A stretch of 6,806 nt of DNA from NCBI GenBank assembly GCA_947177545.1, contig CAMWVF010000055.1, positions 1 through 6,806 on the forward strand, written 5' to 3'. This document shows, piece after piece, positions 4,891-6,806 of this stretch. This DNA is from an uncultured Clostridia bacterium. GTDB lineage: Bacteria > Bacillota > Clostridia > Oscillospirales > Ruminococcaceae. Each line of letters starts with the position of its first letter. Position 1 is the first letter of the stretch. The translations under genes and the position numbers were made by a program. The notes beneath the pieces are model-generated. The model did no database searches and had not been told where the DNA came from. It saw only the letters and a program-made list of their open reading frames with translations.

Positions 4891-4966
4891 TGGGGTGTCG
4901 CCAAGCGGTAAGGCACTTGACTCTGACTCAAGCATTTCCGGGGTTCGAATCCCTGCACCCCAGCCA
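4891..4966 (+). tRNA. tRNA-Gln (anticodon CTG)
   Basis: A 76-nt cloverleaf with CCA encoded. The acceptor TGGGGTG pairs with CACCCCA, with discriminator G. The D-arm CGCCAAGCGGTAAGGC is nearly identical to that of its neighbour. The anticodon stem CTTGA/TCAAG encloses CTCTGAC with anticodon CTG, reading CAG only. The T-arm is CGGGG TTCGAAT CCCTG. It lies 39 nt after the TTG isoacceptor and is almost certainly on the same transcript. Confidence 0.97.
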
Positions 4967-4986
4967 GCGCGGAAGTCCGTGCAGAC

Positions 4987-5023
4987 AGCGTTTACTCCCT
5001 GCAAAGGGGTAAACGCTTTTTTT
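4987..5023 (+). terminator. Intrinsic terminator of the tRNA operon
   Basis: AGCGTTTAC (4987-4995) pairs with GTAAACGCT (5009-5017) and the stem extends through T-G and C-G pairs toward a TGCAAA-containing loop. A run of seven Ts follows (5017-5023). This is a strong rho-independent terminator. Its U tract runs into a TATACT hexamer (5023-5028) that may be the -10 of the next gene. Confidence 0.9.
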
Positions 5024-5028
5024 ATACT
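5000..5028 (+). promoter_or_regulatory. Possible promoter of the FNT gene overlapping the terminator
   Basis: TATACT (5023-5028) is a 5/6 -10 match. A 17-bp spacer points to TGCAAA (5000-5005), a poor -35. The predicted start near 5035 would leave a leader of about 17 nt containing the AAGGAG site. It is the best own-promoter candidate in the 85 bp between the tRNA and the transporter gene; readthrough from the tRNA operon is the alternative. Confidence 0.35.
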
Positions 5029-5051
5029 TACGATTTTTAAGGAGTGTTTTT

Positions 5052-5672
5052 TTGAAAAGATTTGTGGATATTTTGTTACGGGCGATACTGACAGGTTTTG
5101 CTATTGGAATAGGCGGGGCGGTGTACCTCTCATGCGACAACAAGTATTTGGGGGCGTTCCTGTTCGGCACAGGGCTTTTTGTGATACTTTGCTTCGGCTT
5201 CAACCTTTTCACCGGGAAAGTCGGGTACGCTGTTGAAAACAAGCCTGCCTACATAATCGACCTGCTGGTGATTTGGCTCGGCAATCTGATAGGAACGTCA
5301 GCAACGGGGGCAATGCTCCTTTTTACGAGGATTTCTGGTATCGGGGACAAGGCGGCGGAGATGTGCAGTACAAAGCTTTCGGACGGCGTTATCAGTATAC
5401 TGATACTGTCCTTCTTCTGCGGAATGCTTATGTTTATTGCCGCGGACGGCTTCAAAACCGTGGAAAATCCTGTTGGAAAAGTGCTGATGATCTTCCTGCC
5501 CGTTATGGTGTTTATTTTAAGCGGTTACGAGCACTGTGTGGCGAATATGTTTTATTTTACCATAGGCGGGGCATGGTCGGCAAAGGCTTTCGGGTACTTG
5601 ATTCTGATGTCGCTTGGTAATGCGGCGGGAGGAATGTTTATTCCTTTTGTACGCAAAGGTTTTATAAAATGA
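5052..5672 (+). CDS. Formate/nitrite transporter (FNT) family channel
   Basis: FNT proteins form pentameric inner-membrane channels for small anions such as formate, nitrite or hydrosulfide. This one has 206 residues, short for a family usually around 250-280. The start is TTG 5052, since AAGGAG (5039-5044) sits 7 nt upstream and no ATG fits. Six hydrophobic segments are seen at about 10-30, 35-55, 68-92, 112-132, 143-170 and 176-200. Family signatures are GIGGAVYLS (19-27), NLFTGKVGYA (51-60, the broken-helix ELFTG-type motif with its Thr54), WLGNLIGTSATG (75-86), and SGYEHCVANMF (157-167) with the central pore His161 and F154 at the FocA Phe202 position. The shortening is in termini and loops rather than in the core. 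Substrate is not determinable; formate would suit a fermentative anaerobe. Confidence 0.88.
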   Translation: MKRFVDILLRAILTGFAIGIGGAVYLSCDNKYLGAFLFGTGLFVILCFGFNLFTGKVGYAVENKPAYIIDLLVIWLGNLIGTSATGAMLLFTRISGIGDKAAEMCSTKLSDGVISILILSFFCGMLMFIAADGFKTVENPVGKVLMIFLPVMVFILSGYEHCVANMFYFTIGGAWSAKAFGYLILMSLGNAAGGMFIPFVRKGFIK

Positions 5673-5676
5673 TTTT

Positions 5677-5702
5677 GGGACGGTTTATACCGCCCCCTTT
5701 TT
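5677..5702 (+). terminator. Intrinsic terminator after the FNT gene
   Basis: GGG-A-CGGT (5677-5684) pairs with ACCG-CCC (5689-5695), leaving one bulged A and a TTAT loop. A T run (5698-5702) follows. It begins 4 nt after the FNT stop codon and separates the transporter from the sigma-factor operon. Confidence 0.75.
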
Positions 5703-5703
5703 G

Positions 5704-5733
5704 TTTACAGTAATTTAAATAAATGTTTATAAA
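5704..5733 (+). promoter_or_regulatory. SigA-type promoter of the sigma/anti-sigma operon
   Basis: TTTACA (5704-5709), an 18-bp spacer and TATAAA (5728-5733), each 5/6 to consensus. The predicted start is near 5740, giving a leader of about 60 nt before the CTG start at 5802. This start lies downstream of the TTG at 5736, which argues against that codon being used. Confidence 0.6.
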
Positions 5734-5801
5734 CTTTGTGTAACGTTTTGCCTATAAAAAAGTTTAATATACAGAACGGTAAGGTTGGGAGGTGGACAAT
5801 C

Positions 5802-6266
5802 CTGAAGCTTGATGAAACATACAAAAAATATGCGGACATGGTCATGAAGTACCTTGTTGCGCTGTGCGGCGACCCCGTCCTTGCGGAGGAGCTTACCCAA
5901 GAGACCTTTTTTCGTGCGGTAAAGCATGCCGACCGCTTTGACGGCAGCGTAAAGGTAACAACGTGGCTGTGCAGCATTGCTAAAAATGCCTATTTTACCC
6001 ATGTGAAAAAGCAGGGCAGGTACGCCGACATTGAGAGCAGCGAGCCGTTCTATGAGGAGGACCTGCTGGACAGGGAGAACTGCCGAGAGATATACAAGGC
6101 TGTTCACCGACTTGACGAACCGTATCGGGAGATAGTCCTGCTGCGAATTCACACGGACATGAGCTTCAGCGAGATAGGCGAGATATTTGACAAGTCCGAA
6201 AGCTGGGCGAGGGTGACATTTTACCGCGGTAAGGAACAGCTTAGAAAGTTTTTGGATATGAAATAA
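5802..6266 (+). CDS. ECF-family RNA polymerase sigma factor, probable CTG start
   Basis: This alternative sigma factor redirects RNA polymerase to a stress or surface-signal regulon. From CTG 5802 it has 154 residues. Sigma-2 spans about 8-72, with PVLAEELTQETFFRAV (25-40, regions 2.1-2.2) and TTWLCSIAKNAYF (53-65, regions 2.3-2.4). Sigma-4 spans about 97-150, with LDEPYREIVLLR and the helix-turn-helix around SFSEIGEIFDKSESWARVTFYRGKEQL. CTG is chosen because GGGAGGTG (5787-5794) lies 7 nt upstream and the protein then begins LKLDETYKKYADMV, as ECF factors usually do. The next in-frame ATG is inside sigma-2. The longest frame opens at TTG 5736 (176 aa) but adds residues unlike the family and lacks an SD. 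The anti-sigma gene follows after 20 nt. The regulon is unknown. Confidence 0.88.
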   Translation: MKLDETYKKYADMVMKYLVALCGDPVLAEELTQETFFRAVKHADRFDGSVKVTTWLCSIAKNAYFTHVKKQGRYADIESSEPFYEEDLLDRENCREIYKAVHRLDEPYREIVLLRIHTDMSFSEIGEIFDKSESWARVTFYRGKEQLRKFLDMK

Positions 6267-6286
6267 AGAAAGTGAGGAATGATTTT

Positions 6287-6806
6287 ATGGACGTTACCTG
6301 CAATGTTATTGATGACTTGATCCCCCTTTATGCGGACGGAATATGCTCCGAGGACACAAAAACCATTATCGAGCACCATATTGCGGTGTGTCCCGAGTGC
6401 AGGGAAAAGCTTGAAGCAATGACTGCAACGCTTGAAAAAAACGAGAAAAAGGCAGAAATTGACAATCCATTTAAAAAAGTGAAAAGGCATTATCTGCGGC
6501 TGGTTACCGTCACGCTGCTTGTGTGCGCGATTTTTATTGTGCCGTTGGGTACAGCATGGTTTTTGAAGACTAACGAGGTCTACGATGCGGGCTATAGTTG
6601 GGCTACGGTCACAACAAACGCAAAGCTTAGAAAAATAGGAAATCTGTTTAAAAAAGGCAAATACCGAGAGGCATTGGATTTGTTTGAGCCGTACTGTGGC
6701 AGCGACGATTATACAGAGGAAGAAATAGAAGTTTTCAAGGATTGGTTTGCCAAGCGTTTTGAAGATGTCTATTATACAAATCTCCGAGCCCACGAGACTA
6801 AGGCGA
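6287..6806 (+). CDS. Membrane-anchored zinc-binding anti-sigma factor (3' truncated)
   Basis: It is expected to bind and silence the ECF sigma factor encoded 20 nt upstream until an envelope signal releases it. The frame opens at ATG 6287 after GTGAGG and stays open to the right edge, giving 173 residues without a stop. The N-terminal zinc anti-sigma (ZAS, zf-HC2) domain is clear: CNVIDDLIPLYADGICSE, then H31-x3-C35-x2-C38 (HIAVCPEC). A charged linker leads to one transmembrane helix at about 71-92 (LVTVTLLVCAIFIVPLGTAW). The rest (from about 94) is a predicted extracytoplasmic domain rich in charged and aromatic residues. It includes a helical LRKIGNLFKKGKYREALDLF piece, a TPR-like half repeat. 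The sensed signal is unknown and the C-terminus is outside the window. Confidence 0.87.
   Translation, partial: MDVTCNVIDDLIPLYADGICSEDTKTIIEHHIAVCPECREKLEAMTATLEKNEKKAEIDNPFKKVKRHYLRLVTVTLLVCAIFIVPLGTAWFLKTNEVYDAGYSWATVTTNAKLRKIGNLFKKGKYREALDLFEPYCGSDDYTEEEIEVFKDWFAKRFEDVYYTNLRAHETKA

Noticed and set aside
4775..5236. Plus-strand 153-codon open frame across the two tRNAs and into the FNT gene
   Set aside because: It translates through two perfect tRNA genes and a terminator; a chance frame.
4582..5242. Overlapping minus-strand frames over the tRNA genes (for example 4743-4958 and 4928-5242)
   Set aside because: They are antisense to tRNAs and to the FNT gene. Such tRNA-antisense frames (IRTTE/GCRDSNPG-like peptides) are frequent database artefacts.
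5739..5744. TGTAAC as an ECF -35 for autoregulation of the sigma gene
   Set aside because: No CGTC/CGTA-like -10 occurs at the expected 16-17 bp distance, so a single hexamer match is not enough.
6221..6793. Minus-strand 190-codon open frame at the right end
   Set aside because: It is a shadow of the anti-sigma gene, which has an SD, ZAS motif and membrane helix on the plus strand.
1..6806. CRISPR array, insertion sequence or prophage attachment site
   Set aside because: No regularly spaced repeats, no transposase frame and no integrase; I saw no tRNA-derived direct repeat beyond the similarity of the two glutamine tRNAs.

Overview
The window looks like chromosomal DNA from a low- to mid-GC Gram-positive bacterium of class Clostridia, most likely a Ruminococcus/Oscillospiraceae-type organism. 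This is inferred from the Firmicutes gene order (SRP RNA - dnaX - ebfC/yaaK - recR), strong GGAGG-type ribosome binding sites, consensus SigA promoters with extended -10 elements, and an ECF sigma / HxxxCxxC anti-sigma pair. No database search was possible, so the taxon is tentative.

Layout. Positions 1-92 are the tail of an unidentified gene, closed by a terminator (133-165). Positions 164-540 contain no annotated-size gene but are densely organised. They hold a strong promoter, a 5' leader with two hairpins, a 28-codon gene for a hydrophobic peptide ending RKKK, a 14-bp perfect bidirectional terminator, and a convergent antisense RNA driven by a consensus minus-strand promoter (TTGACA-17-TATACT). 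Together these form a candidate type I toxin-antitoxin locus with the architecture of the enterococcal par/Fst module. Back to back with the antisense promoter lies the promoter of a small-type SRP (4.5S) RNA gene (about 649-770).

Positions 802-4613 are a colinear housekeeping block: a two-helix membrane TPR protein, DnaX (DNA polymerase III tau/gamma), EbfC/YbaB (nucleoid-associated) and RecR (recombinational repair). The TPR gene sits between the SRP RNA and dnaX, where Bacillus has no gene. Positions 4776-4966 hold two tRNA-Gln genes (anticodons TTG and CTG) with their own promoter and a strong terminator. A short formate/nitrite-transporter family protein follows (5052-5672, TTG start), closed by a terminator.

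The window ends with an ECF sigma factor and its membrane-anchored zinc-binding anti-sigma factor, which runs off the right edge. The sigma gene appears to start at a CTG codon at 5802. The TTG that opens the longest reading frame (5736) lies upstream of the predicted transcription start.

The most interesting region is 164-540: a tiny membrane-peptide gene whose ribosome binding site is hidden in a hairpin and is also matched by a convergent antisense RNA. It lies immediately upstream of the essential SRP RNA gene, with which it shares a 15-bp identical promoter core.
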